A stretch of 64,000 nt of DNA, taken from NCBI GenBank assembly GCA_021397835.1, contig JAJFZO010000230.1, forward strand, positions 4,830,001 to 4,894,000. Reading direction: 5' to 3'. The translations under genes and the position numbers were made by a program. Every line of letters starts with the position of its first letter. The first letter of the stretch is position 1. The notes under the pieces are model-generated. The model searched no databases. It worked only from the letters and a program-made list of their open reading frames with translations, and was not told the DNA's origin. This stretch comes from Moringa oleifera. Its lineage: Eukaryota; Streptophyta; Magnoliopsida; Brassicales; Moringaceae. This document shows, one piece after another, positions 1 through 11,879 of the stretch.

Positions 1-1038
1 TCAGAGGCTTTTGCTCTCTTTTCAGAGTTTCCAAATCCTAAGAGCACAATATTGTGGACAGCTATTATTTCAGGACTTACTCAAAACGATTTCAGTGAGG
101 AGGCCTTGCAGTTTTATGGAGAAATGCTTACTAACAATGCCTTACCTGACCAAGCAACATTTGTAAGTGTGCTTAGAGCCTGTGCTGTCTTATCTTCCCT
201 TAGAGAAGGTAGAGTGATCCATTCTCTGATTTTCCACACTGGTTATGACTTGGATGAGTTAACAAGTAGTGCCCTTATAGACATGTATGCTAAATGTGGT
301 GACATGAAAAGTTCTGTGCAAGTTTTTGAGGAAATGAGCTGTAAAAATAATGTTATTTCCTGGAACTCGATGATAGTTGGATTTGCTAAAAATGGTTATG
401 CAGAAGATGCGCTCAAAATTTTTAATCAAATGAGGCAAGCCCATGTTAGACCTGATGACATTACATTCCTTGGTGTTCTTACTGCATGTAGTCATGCAGG
501 GAGGTTGAGTGAAGGTCGCCGGATCTTTGATATGATGGTTAGTAACTATGCGATTCAGCCTAGGGTAGATCATTGTGCCTGCATGGTTGATCTTCTTGGC
601 CGATGGGGTAATCTTGGAGAAGCAGAGGAGTTCATTGGTAAATTAAATTTTGAGCCAGATGCTATGATTTGGGCTTCATTGCTTGGTGCTTGCAGAATAC
701 ATGGAGATGATATTAGGGGCAGGCAGGCGGCTGAGAAACTCATTGAGTTGGAGCCCCAAAATTCTTCTTCTTACGTGCTGCTTTCTAATATATATGCTGC
801 ATCAGGAAACTGGGATGAGGTTAATAATTTAAGGAGGGCAATGAGAGAAAGAGGAGTGAAAAAATTGCCTGGATGTAGCTGGATTGTTGTAGGACAGAAA
901 ACTTACTTATTTGTTGCAGGAGATAAATCTCGCCCTACCATAGGTGGTACTGATGCAGTTTTGAAGGAGTTGACTGCAGTGATGAAAGAAGATGGATATA
1001 TTCCTGATATTGACCATTGTTTGCATGATGAAGGGTGA
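1..1038 (+). CDS. Pentatricopeptide repeat protein, C-terminal part (PLS class, E domain)
   Basis: The reading frame is open from base 1, so the gene begins upstream; 345 residues are visible before the TGA at 1036-1038. It shows degenerate PPR motifs typical of plant PLS-class proteins (ALIDMYAKCGD, VISWNSMIVGFAKNGYAEDA, PDDITFLGVLTACSHAG, VDLLGRWGNLGEAEEFI), then an E motif (IWASLLGACRIHGD, SSSYVLLSNIYAASGNWDEV, KKLPGCSWI). There is no DYW deaminase domain. Known of the family: these proteins bind organellar RNA base by base and act in editing, splicing or stability in mitochondria or plastids. The conserved tail reminds me of Arabidopsis At3g09040, but that is from memory. The first codon in the window is not the true start; the TTG at 52 is internal. 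No intron is visible, which is usual for PPR genes. Confidence 0.93.
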   Translation, partial: SEAFALFSEFPNPKSTILWTAIISGLTQNDFSEEALQFYGEMLTNNALPDQATFVSVLRACAVLSSLREGRVIHSLIFHTGYDLDELTSSALIDMYAKCGDMKSSVQVFEEMSCKNNVISWNSMIVGFAKNGYAEDALKIFNQMRQAHVRPDDITFLGVLTACSHAGRLSEGRRIFDMMVSNYAIQPRVDHCACMVDLLGRWGNLGEAEEFIGKLNFEPDAMIWASLLGACRIHGDDIRGRQAAEKLIELEPQNSSSYVLLSNIYAASGNWDEVNNLRRAMRERGVKKLPGCSWIVVGQKTYLFVAGDKSRPTIGGTDAVLKELTAVMKEDGYIPDIDHCLHDEG

Positions 1039-3487
1039 CAAAAGGCCTTGCCTTGTCAGGGCCTTGAGGGGCCCCCCCCAGCGGGGGGGGGAGAGGGAGG
1101 GGGAGGGTGTTGGTTGGGTTGTGTGGGATGCAGTCTTCTGTGATGGGCAAGACCTGCATGAAGTCCCTTGCGTTGACCATCATTTTCTTCTAGCCCTCTA
1201 GCCATCATCCTATCAATATGGAGAAGTTAAGGCTGTGCTAGTTAGGAATTTTGATTTGAGGAGCACTCTTCCCCTGAAGAGGAGCTGTAGGCCTGCAAAG
1301 GAAACATCACTTTCGAGCTGATTGGAAGGTAGTACCTTCTGAACATGAATTCTTTCAACTGAATAAATTTAGCTTCTCATGTAGATGAGAGAGAATAATC
1401 ACCATAACTGGCATCATTTGTTCCAGTCATGGTTAGAGCTTTTACAATTTCTCTACATGATTTGTTTGTACTGAAGTTCTCATATCATCAATGAGAAGAA
1501 AGTTGACAAGGAAGCAACCGATGATATATGAAGTCCAGGCATCATTATGATGGTGAAGGCAGGTTTTGTGGTATCCATAAGACAATGTGATAGATGCTTT
1601 TCTGTAAATCTGAAAATAAACAGAGGAAAAACAACTTAAGTTGGCTATGAATTTATGGATGCCATAGTAGCTGTCATGGTTCTGCTTTGAGCCTGTAAAT
1701 ACCCTGTAAACTAGTAAAATTGGCTGAGGGCAGCCTCGGCTATACAAATGATCAATTACTTCATTATGCTGTCATCACTCTATTTCCTTGAGCAGGATAA
1801 TTTCTTGTTCTACATGATCATTGCAAATACTGCTGCTGGCACTTATGACTCTTGATTTATTTGCGTAAAATTCTTATTGTTGAAGTTGGAAGCAGCTGAG
1901 AAAAATATGCCATGAATGACTTGGTTGCTACTCCCATGACTATCATTAGAAACTTGTGCCCCAGTAAATAGCTTCCATTTATCACTTGCTTTTTCTAACA
2001 TAAATATGGAAGAACCTGGTAATATTAGCAATATAATTTCGAAGAAAGAAATTATAGAGATGTAACTGAACTTTGTTCCTCAATCGAAGATAGAAAATGA
2101 AAAAAAAAAAAAAAAGGATCCATGAAAATATGAGTTTCTTTTTTTGTTCTGTGATTATAGAGATGAAGTTTTTTTGAGCCCCATTCTTTGAGGGCAGAAT
2201 TTGATTATGTTATTAGTGGAAATTGGATTTGCACTTTGATTTGTTATATAATGGTGGTTCACATTAATTTATTCTTACTTTCTTTTTTTTAATAATTTCT
2301 CTTTATTATTTTTCTTCTTATTTTCTTTCTCCTACTTGTCTTCTTTTTCTATTCTTCTTCTTTTGAAATTTAAATAAAAAAACAAATCATAAACTCACAA
2401 ATTTTTCTTCCTCTTTTTTTTTTTCTTGTAAGAAAATGTGAAAGAAATAATATAATTTTTAAACTTAAAATAACAGCACTTGAAACCTGTATCTTAATGC
2501 TATTGAAACAAGTGATTTTTATTGCATTTTCAATTTTTCAAAAAATTAAAAGCAATAAACCACAATAAAATTTTTTGTATTCATTCCTTAAAATTATATT
2601 TGTGCATACCATGCTAAATAATAATTTTCTGCTGAGGAGATGTCTGATTGAGATTGACATTGTACCCATGTGCTCCTACATTATATTTGATAATACAGAA
2701 TTTAGCTAGCCAAATAGGCTGCCACGTTTGACACCTGAATCCTGCAACAAGTACGGAAGCTTTGTCAATGGCGACAAATTTCTAAGTACAAATCAGGTTA
2801 AACAACATTAACTCAATAATATTAAATCATTAGCAGATGATTAGGTGATGTACCACTGAAGAAACTGCTGTTGATTCCACACGGTGATCAGACAGACCCC
2901 AACTAAAAATCGAGGATGCATGGCTAGAATTGGTTCCAAGTCAAGTGTCCAACTTTTAATCTCTTTGCCGCTGATATAACCATAGACCGACACCTGTTGA
3001 ACAGAGATCGGCTTGATTCTCAAATGGTTTGCTTTATTTTTAACACCGACAGGCTTCCTGTGCAAACTAGACGTATTTAGTTGAGACGTCATTTTCGGAC
3101 CCATCAGGTGCGGAACACCCTCCTGGATTTGTTTTTCCCGGAATTGTGGCCTCACGCTCGTAACTCTATTTCCTCTGCTCAAATAACTCATTAGTTTCAC
3201 CTGCAAAAGGCCTCCACCCCAAAAGCTTCCGGTTTCTCTGCTACCCACTTAAAGGAGCTGTAAGATATCTCTTTTCTGTGTGCCAAATCTTTCCTTTGTT
3301 TACTTAAGCTTGAAGTATTCTGACTTGATTCGGATTCTACTGGTTTAGGTTGCCGTTAAGTGGTTGAATATCAGTGTCATTTCCCCTAGTCACCGTTTAT
3401 CAATGATTCCAGATGGGGTTTATGTTGATGGATTTTGTTTTTCAGTGATAGTCCTTGTTTGAATAAAATGGAGGTTCTTGTTTAGCA
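1039..3487. other. Intergenic: PPR 3' flank and TBL upstream region
   Basis: No convincing gene. It holds the 3' flank of the PPR gene, a C8/G8 hairpin with a G-rich run just after the stop (1072-1108), poly-A and poly-T runs near 2100-2450, and an open frame of 135 codons on the minus strand (2841-3248) that I do not recognise. Confidence 0.6.
1072..1108 (+). repeat. C8-AGC-G8 hairpin followed by G-rich tract (possible quadruplex)
   Basis: Eight C (1072-1079), a 3-base AGC loop and at least eight G (from 1083) form a perfect stem. The G run continues as GAGAGGGAGGGGGAGGG, giving four runs of three or more G. It lies 34 bases past the PPR stop and so would fall in the 3' UTR. Homopolymers of this kind are also prone to assembly error. 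Confidence 0.6.
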
Positions 3488-6261
3488 ATGAATGCTTTGC
3501 TGATAACTGAGATGGCGACCAGTTTGAAGCCGTGTTCATTAGCCCATATCGGCCCTTATCATACTAGAGTTTTGAGTTTCAGCAACAAAATTGTGAAGGT
3601 TCATTGTAAATTTTGGGTTGTTCAATCATTCAATGGGCTTGTTGCAACCGGCTCCTTGATATCCTTCCTTTTAGCAATTTTATGTGCATATATGTATGTG
3701 TTTCCGAGATTTCAACCAGTCACAAGCAATGTTGAGCTTCCTAAATCTAGTGATTCATTAGGAACATGCAATGCTTTTGAAGGGAGATGGATCCCAGATG
3801 AGACTTACCCTTTATACAATGCCTCACAATGTCCTTTTGCGGAGCGAGGATTTAATTGCTTGGCTAATGGTAGGAGAGATAAGGGTTATACAAAATGGAG
3901 GTGGAAGCCGAAGCATTGTGATATTCCAAGGTTTGGGGCACGTGAAACGCTTGAAATGCTTCGTGGGAAGCGGATTGTTTTTGTTGGTGATTCATTGAGC
4001 AGAACACAATGGGAGTCTATGATATGTTTGCTTATGACAGGTGTAGAGGATAAGGATAGTGTTTATGAAGTCAATGGGAATAAAATCACTAAACAGATCA
4101 GATTTTTGGGAGTGCGGTTTAGATCTTTTAACTTGAGCGTTGATTTCTATCGCTCTGTTTTCCTAGTACAGCCTGGTCCAGCACCAAAGCGCGCACCAAA
4201 GAGGGTTAAATCAACGCTTAGACTTGATCAGTTGGATGATATTAGCAAAGAGTGGATTGATTCTGATGCTCTGATATTTAATTCAGGGCACTGGTGGACA
4301 CCGACTAAGCTCTTTGAAATGTAAGTCAAATTTCTGTGCAGTTATTTGCACATCTATCTTAAACTGCTTTTTGGTTATAATTTTGGTATGTTTTGATTTG
4401 ATGTTATGTTTGCAAGCATTCTACCTTATGATTTTACATTGATGGAATATCGTGTCACATTAATGAGACAAGAAGGTCTCCGTCTGTTTGATGTTTCTTT
4501 GATTTCAGTATTTATTAAATGATGCAATGATGGAAAATGATTGCAACGAAAACTCTGCAAAGCAACACATCTCAACTTAAATAGTTATTTTTAGCCAATT
4601 TTAAGGGGTCAGAAATACAATTTCTTCGCAGCAGTATACATTTTAACTGACTGGGGGTTCCTTAGAGGAGCCTAGATGGTCATGGATGAAGTTTGCATGG
4701 TTACTTTTTTGTGAACTGTAGTGTGTAAGAAACTCCATGATATAATTTTCTTTTAAGGCTGGCTAGAGCTTTTACTCCTGAGTTTATTTAGCCTTGGTTA
4801 CCAGTAGAGCCTTTTTCAATTATGGATGATCAAGAATGTCTAAAATGTCCTGAATTCTAATTACATTTTCCAAGGGTACCCCCTTGGGATAGAGTAAAAT
4901 GTTGTCATGTCCTGCATTCGTCCTCATGTCCTAAGCAGTATATATGATGTCATATATATTTGTATGTCTTTAACTGATCATGTTTCATCAAGATATTGTC
5001 AGATTGCAGACCAGAATTTATAGGATGTCCTGAATTCTAGAGATGGTGAAGAATTTCTAACTATCCTGAATTCTGAATATACCTTGTCGCCATTGATAGG
5101 CAATTCAGTAACTGCAGCTGCATATCACATGCACAGCTGCAAGTGAACATGTATCTGGCATCAATTATTCCAAAGGATATCTCCTTGGGGGTGAAATCAA
5201 ATTATTTTCTGTATGTGTCCTAATGTCCTAAACATTGTATGTGAAGTGATGTATCCTTTTGGATGCCTTCCAATCATCAAGTTGCCACTAGAATCTTGTC
5301 AGATTTTAAACAGCTTGCGATACATTTATTGCTGACCAATGTTTCAGCTCTTTCTCTTGCTATCAAGAACAAAAAGCAAGCGTGTACGGATATGCATACA
5401 GGCAGACTCATTTATCTGTGTGAGTGAATCCTTTTGGCCAAGCATATACAGAATCCTCCTAACATGTTTTTCCAGACAGGGGCTGCTACTTTCAGGCAGG
5501 TGGATCATTGAAGCTTGGACTACCAATTACTCGTGCTTACAGAACTGCATTAGGCACCTGGGCATCTTGGGTTGAATCCACAATTAACACAAATAGAACG
5601 AATGTGTTCTTCCGCACTTTCGAATCTTCCCATTGGAGGTGCGTTTTGTAGTTTGAGCCACTCTATAGGCTGCCGAAGCGCTAATATTTGAGTTGCAGTT
5701 TCATGAGATTCTCTCTCTGCAGAAGTCAAGATCTTCGTAACTTTCAGATGCTATGCTTTGCAATAAATTTGAAATCATTTTTTCCTTTCTACTAAATTGG
5801 GAACAATTATAGCTTAGTGATCAACAATCTCATACAACAAAAGCTTTCCTGTTTACCATTTACCCTGCAAATGTGAACTCTCATTTGTCCATGGGTATTA
5901 TATATGATCTGAATTTACAGGCAGGTTGGTGCATAACTTGATTGATAATGATTTTATCTGTTGCAGTGGCCGAAACCGCAATTCTTGCAAAGTGACTCGA
6001 CGTCCATGGTCAAAAACTAGAGGGAAGGAGCGAAGCACAGTTTCAGACATTATAATTGATATTGTGAAGAACATGAGTGCTCCCGTTACTGTTTTGCATG
6101 TTACACCTATGGGGGCATTTCGAAGCGATGCTCATGTGGGTACTTGGAGTGACAACCCAAATGTGCCTGACTGCAGCCACTGGTGTCTACCCGGAGTCCC
6201 TGACATGTGGAATGAAATTCTCTTCTCGTATCTGCTGTCAAAGAGCCGGGTACTTCACTGA
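3488..6261 (+). CDS. Trichome birefringence-like (TBL) polysaccharide O-acetyltransferase
   Basis: Three exons: 3488-4320, 5480-5638, 5967-6261, all with GT-AG introns and matching phase, giving 428 aa. The protein is a type II Golgi membrane protein: a short cytosolic N-terminus, one hydrophobic anchor at about 50-73, then the TBL domain (CNAFEGRWIPDE about 94-105, WRWKPKHCDIPRF). The catalytic GDS motif lies at 167-169 (FVGDSLSRTQWES) and the DxxH motif is D399-H402 (PDCSHWCLPGVPD). Known of the family: TBL proteins transfer acetyl groups to xylan, mannan, xyloglucan or pectin in the Golgi, by a serine-esterase-like mechanism with GDS serine and DxxH. The substrate cannot be read from sequence. 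It may belong near the TBL6-TBL11 group, but I could not test this. A second in-frame ATG at 3512 could be the start instead. Intron 1 (1159 bp) holds an old internal duplication. Confidence 0.93.
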
Positions 6262-7268
6262 ACATGTATTTGCTACTCCCACGCAACTTTTGTTGCACTA
6301 CTACATTTCTTAGAGTCAACAAAATTTGTACTACATCTTAGAAGGCTTATTCAGATTGTAATAGATGAAACCTGTAGATTTTCAGGGTTTGTGAGATGAA
6401 GAAGGGGAACCCCTTGCTTTGACAAAATAGTATTTACAATGTGGATGTGTTTTTCTCTGTTCACTGGAAACTTGCTTGTTGCCATGTGCGTTAGAAGTTC
6501 TTTTATACTAGAAAGCTTGTGCTTGAAATCTTGCTTAGACCAAAAATAATATAGATGAGAATTCCTGTTTGTTGGCTCAAGCTGGCCAATGAGATTGGAA
6601 GTGGAAATTTACTTCCTCTGGGCTTAATTTTCTTGGGGGAACATTTTTATTGTTAACTGAAATATAGACAAGAAATGAGAGAAGAACTCTACCTTCACTG
6701 GCTACATATCAATGCCCATTTAGCAAAATCTGTACAATGAATTTGTTTAATCTGGTCCAACTAGGGAAGAACAAGAAGAAGAGAAATCCTGAAAGCATTG
6801 CTCATTTCATTCTTTATTTGCTGTCACTGAAATCACTTCAGGATCTAAGGCATGACCCTGCAGTAATTTCCTCGACATGGTAAGAAAAGGCGATCTTTTG
6901 CAGTTCTGTAAAATGTTCGGTTTTAATCAGTCAATATACTGTGTTAGAGGCTAAAGTGATAGTTATACTTAGATTTTTTTTTTTAAATAAGATTATATAA
7001 TGTAATTGCAGGTGGATTGAATTCTACTGTTTGCAGTATGGGAAGAAGATTAGCTTAAGAAGGAAACCAAGGAAGCATTGAGAAGTGTTTTCAAATGCAA
7101 ACAAGAAGTACCTATCTCCAATCTTAGCATGAGAGTCAAGTCACTCAAAACTTGATAGCAATCTTCTTCTGCCAAAACCAGACACCACCTCTCCTTACAA
7201 ATAGGCCTCCAAGTCCACCACGAAATCAAGCTTTCATCTTGTGAATCAATTCCCATCTGCATTTTCAA
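6262..7268. other. Intergenic between TBL and TED-like genes
   Basis: 3' flank of the TBL gene and the promoter and 5' UTR of the TED-like gene. I see no other gene. Confidence 0.6.
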
Positions 7269-7796
7269 ATGGCATCCCCTAATAACTTCGACTTCCCCTA
7301 TGTCCCTCCACCGCCACACCAGCCTTTCAGGCCGCCACCTCCACCCTCCAAGCCCCCTACTGAACCACCACCTCGTCCCTTCAGCCCACCACAGCCCCCA
7401 CCTCCACCTGCCCCCTCGCCGGGTAACCACACCACGGTCATAGTGGTCGTGTTTGTGTCATTAGGAGGTCTTTTATTCCTCGCGTTCCTCGCAGCTGGTC
7501 TTTGTTGCTTGGTGAAGAAGAGAAAGAAGAAGACGGCTCAAGAGACAGACATTGTACGTGTGGATGAACATCTAAAGGTTAGGGAAGCCATCTTGCCTGG
7601 CCCTCAGGGCCCCCGACCTGTGATACTATCAGTCGAGGATGATGTTCGTGTTAATGAAGTGATCACTAGAAATGAGAAAGTTGGTGCAGGTTTGCATGCA
7701 AAGAAATCTTCAGAGAGCAACCCTGCCTCTGATCTTGAGGGGCAGCCGTCTTCGTCGTGGGCTACCGATCATCACCTGCTTGAACGCAAGCCATGA
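7269..7796 (+). CDS. TED6: TED6/TED7-like proline-rich single-pass membrane protein
   Basis: Single-exon frame of 175 aa. Residues 1-5 are MASPN, then a proline-rich extracellular-type segment at 9-51 (runs of PPPP, PPPPPS, PPPPPAPSP), a strong transmembrane helix at about 56-82, a basic stop-transfer stretch (KKRKKK, 83-88) and an acidic/polar tail with VRVDEHLKVREAILPGP and VILSVEDDVRVNEVI. Known: TED6 and TED7 are small plasma-membrane proteins of differentiating xylem vessels that bind the secondary-wall cellulose synthase CesA7 and promote wall thickening. The order Pro-rich, TM, KKR and the VDEH and EDDV blocks fit this family. Inference: I favour TED6 over TED7 because the next gene downstream is an acyl-ACP desaturase, as beside Arabidopsis TED6. 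The poly-proline part alone would not be diagnostic. Confidence 0.78.
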   Translation: MASPNNFDFPYVPPPPHQPFRPPPPPSKPPTEPPPRPFSPPQPPPPPAPSPGNHTTVIVVVFVSLGGLLFLAFLAAGLCCLVKKRKKKTAQETDIVRVDEHLKVREAILPGPQGPRPVILSVEDDVRVNEVITRNEKVGAGLHAKKSSESNPASDLEGQPSSSWATDHHLLERKP

Positions 7797-10381
7797 TTCG
7801 AACGACATACACATTCTTGAATTATATTTTCTCTTTCTCTTTCAGATTTTACAGTCAGTCAATGAGAATGATCAAATAAACACCACAGGGAAGCACTGTT
7901 ATGTCCGTATATGTATATTTGATTTCAATTAATGCGACTGTCACTATTCAGGGAAGTTGATTGATTTCTGATTCTGGATTGATGTTTGGGGTTCTCCATA
8001 AATTCAAACTGCTGTGCTGTGTGATCAAATTGGCTAGCTGATAAATGAACTCTTGACTTCTGCTTTCTTCAATAGGATAGGCATGTCAGCATGTGTCTAT
8101 TACTGATTCAGTCTGCTTAAATATCTATTACTAAGCTACTTCATGGATTCATTTTTTTTTATATCTATATAAAAATAAAAATTAATTTGAATTTATATTT
8201 GTGTTTTTTCATAAAAAAGTTAAAATGGTTATTTATAATTTATGATATCTATATAAAAATAAAAATAAATAAATATTAATAATTAATTTATTAAATTATC
8301 ATGCACCTAAGTTTTTCGAAAATTTAACATAATTTGTCATATATTTAAATATTATTTACGTTTCTGTTATTGGATGTTCATCTTCAGTTCCTTAATTGGT
8401 GTTTAAATCCACCAAATTTTCTGATCATTTATGCAATTTGGATTTTGGTTGGAAGAATTTTGTAAATTGGAAGAACTTCATACTTATTCGTCTAATTAAT
8501 TAATATGATAAACTTAGATTGGTTTATGGATTCAAAAGACATATATGCATTCTATTGCTTCATAAAAAATAAAAAAATAAAAAAGAGTTTGTTTCTTTTA
8601 ATTCATTCGGTAGGAGTTTCCTCCAACAATATCTGATTTCATACATTTCTACAAGGTTATTTTTAATAATAAGTAACATAAAGAGAGGTTTCAATTTGTA
8701 TGTCCACTTGAGATTAAATTTTTTATTTGATTTTCTTAAAAATTTATCCACATTAATTTGATTTAAATTTGTTAATTTGATATGATGGAGCAATTGGATG
8801 ACATAATTTTGGGTCTTTACTTTTTAAAAAATAATTTTATATAAAAATTAAAATAAAATAGAAGATAAATATTATTTAAAATTTAAACTATTTTTTTAAT
8901 GTTTGAGTTAATAATTTTGATATTTAAAAGTAATAAATAGAATATTAATTTTTGATAAAAAAATTAAAATTATAAATATTCAAATTAAAGATCTTGTACA
9001 ATAAATTTTTACTTAAAATTTTTATATGCGTAAAAAAATTAAAATTATCATCTAAATTTTTTTGAGTATTTAAAAATATTTTTATAAAAAAATTGTATTA
9101 TAAAAAATTTAATAAAAAAATTTTCATGATTGGAACATTATTTAAATTTAAAATAAATTTGAAATGAAGTGTAAACTTTTTTTGAATCATTTTTTTAGAA
9201 CACTTAATTTTGTATGATAATTAATTTAAATTAGTATTTAATTTATATCAAATTAATAAATTAAAATTTGATTTATCAATCTTTTAAACTCAAAATCAAC
9301 TTAAAATAAATACAATTCGAAATTTTATATAAATTTCATACAAAATAACATTATACCAAACACATTATTACATCAAATATAAAATTGAAAAAAAAAATAT
9401 CTTCTTTGGACCTTACTCATCTTAGAAACAGAATCGCATTTAAAGTGATTATTGAGAGATGTGGCATAATTTTTAAAGCGCAGCAAGTGATAAAAATTAA
9501 AATTAATACCAATTTGTGTTTGGCACTGAAAGTCTAGGAAAAAAAAAAGACATTTGGCTAATTGATATTCCTAGGCACAAACTAATGTTAAGTAGTCCAT
9601 AAACAATTATATTATGAAACCACTATGGCTCTTTTGTTGGTGATCAACCCTACCCAAGTATGTGCCCTCTTGACTGAATCTTGCTCCACATAACCTATTT
9701 ACTTACTAATCAATTTTGACCACTTTATCTCATTTTGTAATATTTTAATAATTATTTATTTAATTTTTTATATTAATATATTAATTATTTTAAAATAAAA
9801 TCTCTCAATATGCTTAGGGGGCACTGAAATTAGAGAGCAAAGATTTCGATGTTACCAAAGAGTAACACAGTCCACGCGCCCACCAAGTCCACCCTACTGA
9901 ATGCTTAGACCCACAGATTCACTGTAACCCTTTTCTCTTTCTGTTTTCTCAAAACCACTGCACCCCTGGTTTTCCCGACCCACAATATACCACCTTCTGT
10001 TTCCAGTTGGTCTTTGTTTTCTCCCCAAATTACCGTTATGCCCTTCGAATTATCTCATTATTACTGAATTTGCCTCCTGTGGACTCCAGAATCGAATAAC
10101 AAACGTAATGTTACAACGAAGATTCTCGTGCTGTTGAACATCATTGGAAGAGAAGAATTGTCACTTAGGTACATTGACATCTAAATTTCATTTGGACATG
10201 TCGTTTCCATAAGGTGACAGAACGAAGCTAAGCCTGAGTGGCATTTCTGTCATTACATGCCAAATGAGGGTCCAACTGTCGGTTCATGGTACTTATATCT
10301 GCCCTGCCACCTTAGACTGTTGGTTGTCTTCCGTCTATGCTTGCTTGCTCCTTCTACAGACCACCAGTCGCAAGCCAAACC
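7797..10381. other. AT-rich intergenic region, TED-like to desaturase
   Basis: From about 8150 to 9800 this is very AT-rich and stop-dense. A short unit (TATATCTATATAAAAATAAAAAT) occurs near 8160 and again near 8250. About 8930-9300 resembles the AT-rich dispersed repeat described below. 9820-10381 is more GC-balanced and is the likely promoter and 5' UTR of the desaturase. Confidence 0.6.
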
Positions 10382-11704
10382 ATGCAATCCTCACAGAGCT
10401 TGTCCACCACCAAAACTCTTGCATGGATCCCATCCGGTTCAAACCTCACCCACCGCCGCTCCTCACCACCAACATCCACCGTCAGATTCCGTCCTTTATC
10501 ACCGTCGATCTCCGCCGTGGCGGCACCCGCTAGGTCTCCGTTGAAGCACCAAAAGACCCACTCGCTGCCACCTGAGAAAGCTGAACTGTTCAAGTCACTG
10601 GAGGGCTGGGCTGCCAACCACATACTCCCGATGCTTAAACCCGTGGACAAATGCTGGCAGCCGTCGTCGTTTTTGCCCGACGCGGAACTGAAGGGTGACG
10701 ATTTCACCGAACAGGTGAAGGCTTTACGCGAACGCACTGCCGAGTTGCCCGACGAGTACTTCGTCGTGTTGGTGGGCGATATGATCACGGAAGACGCGCT
10801 GCCTACGTATCAGACAATGATCAATACGCTTGATGGAGTCAGGGACGAGACCGGGGCGAGCTCCAACCCCTGGGCTATGTGGACTCGGGCCTGGACCGCT
10901 GAGGAGAACCGGCACGGAGACTTGTTACGGACCTACCTATATCTATCGGGTCGGGTTGATATGCTCAGCATAGAGAGGACCGTACAACACCTGATTGGAG
11001 CTGGCATGGTGAGTTTTTTCATATTTTTTATTTCCTTTAAATCCCATTTTGAAATATAAAAAGGGTTAGCTCACGTGCCTAAAATGTAGAAAGAAAGAAA
11101 TCACGTGATTCAAAACGCGACGGTGTCGTTCTAACAGGATCCAGGGACGGAGAACAATCCATACTTGGGCTTCGTGTACACGTCGTTTCAAGAGCGCGCC
11201 ACATTTGTATCACACGGCAACACGGCACGCATGGCCAAGGAAGGTGGGGATCCAGTGCTTGCGCGCATATGCGGCAGCATCGCATCAGACGAGAAACGCC
11301 ACGAGATCGCCTACGCCAAGATCGTCGAGAAGCTTCTCGAGTTGGATCCCAACGGCGCCATCTCAGCAATAGCCGATATGATGAGGAAGAAAATCACGAT
11401 GCCGGCGCACCTGATGTACGACGGAGAGGACCCACGGCTGTTCGAGCACTTCTCGGCTGTGGCGCAGAGGATCGGGGTGTACACGGCGGATGATTATGCG
11501 GACATAATGGAGTTTCTGATCGGACGGTGGGAATTGGAGAAGCTGGAGGGACTGACCGGTGAAGGGAGGCGAGCACAGGACTTCGTGTGCGGATTACCGC
11601 CGAGGATCAGGAAGCTGCAGGAGCGAGCCGATGAAAGAGCTAAGAAGATGGAGCCGCATGGCGTGAAGTTCAGCTGGATTTTTAACAAGGAGATCATGTT
11701 GTAA
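10382..11704 (+). CDS. SAD6: Plastid stearoyl/palmitoyl-acyl-carrier-protein desaturase
   Basis: Two exons, 10382-11008 and 11138-11704, phase-0 GT-AG intron, 397 aa, the usual length of acyl-ACP desaturases. Residues 1 to about 50 are Ser/Pro/Arg-rich with few acids, fitting a plastid transit peptide. The mature part has the two di-iron signatures EENRH (E174-H178) and DEKRH (D260-H264), and conserved [16 protein letters not shown] and [16 protein letters not shown] blocks. Known: this soluble stromal enzyme puts a cis double bond into C16/C18 acyl-ACP using ferredoxin and O2. I chose the ATG at 10382; one at 10337 would add 15 residues. Two exons rather than three, and the TED-like neighbour, suggest the SAD6 lineage; the family call is firm, the SAD6 assignment is inference. 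The C-terminus ends [11 protein letters not shown]. Confidence 0.93.
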
Positions 11705-11871
11705 ACCTGTGACGGAAAACACAGAAACTCCATGTACCCAAAGAAAGAAAGAAAAACAGAGACAAAAACAAGAAGAAGAAGAGCACAAGTTGACAGACAT
11801 GGCATGTAGCAGAGAATGCATGGTGTTTTGCCAAGTGAAAAGCAAGTTCCAGAGAGTGTGTTCATCTTTGG

Positions 11872-11877
11872 AATAAA
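11872..11877 (+). terminator. AATAAA polyadenylation signal of the desaturase gene
   Basis: A canonical AATAAA lies 168 bases past the stop codon, a normal distance for a plant 3' UTR. Confidence 0.5.
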
Positions 11878-11879
11878 TT

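Noticed and set aside
7050..7430. 126-codon minus-strand frame
   Set aside because: Antisense shadow of the proline-rich coding region (CCN codons give GGN/TGG in reverse); Trp/Gly-rich nonsense.
10257..10544. Two other plus-strand frames over the start of the desaturase
   Set aside because: They overlap the transit-peptide region in other frames; the 10382 frame matches the family throughout.
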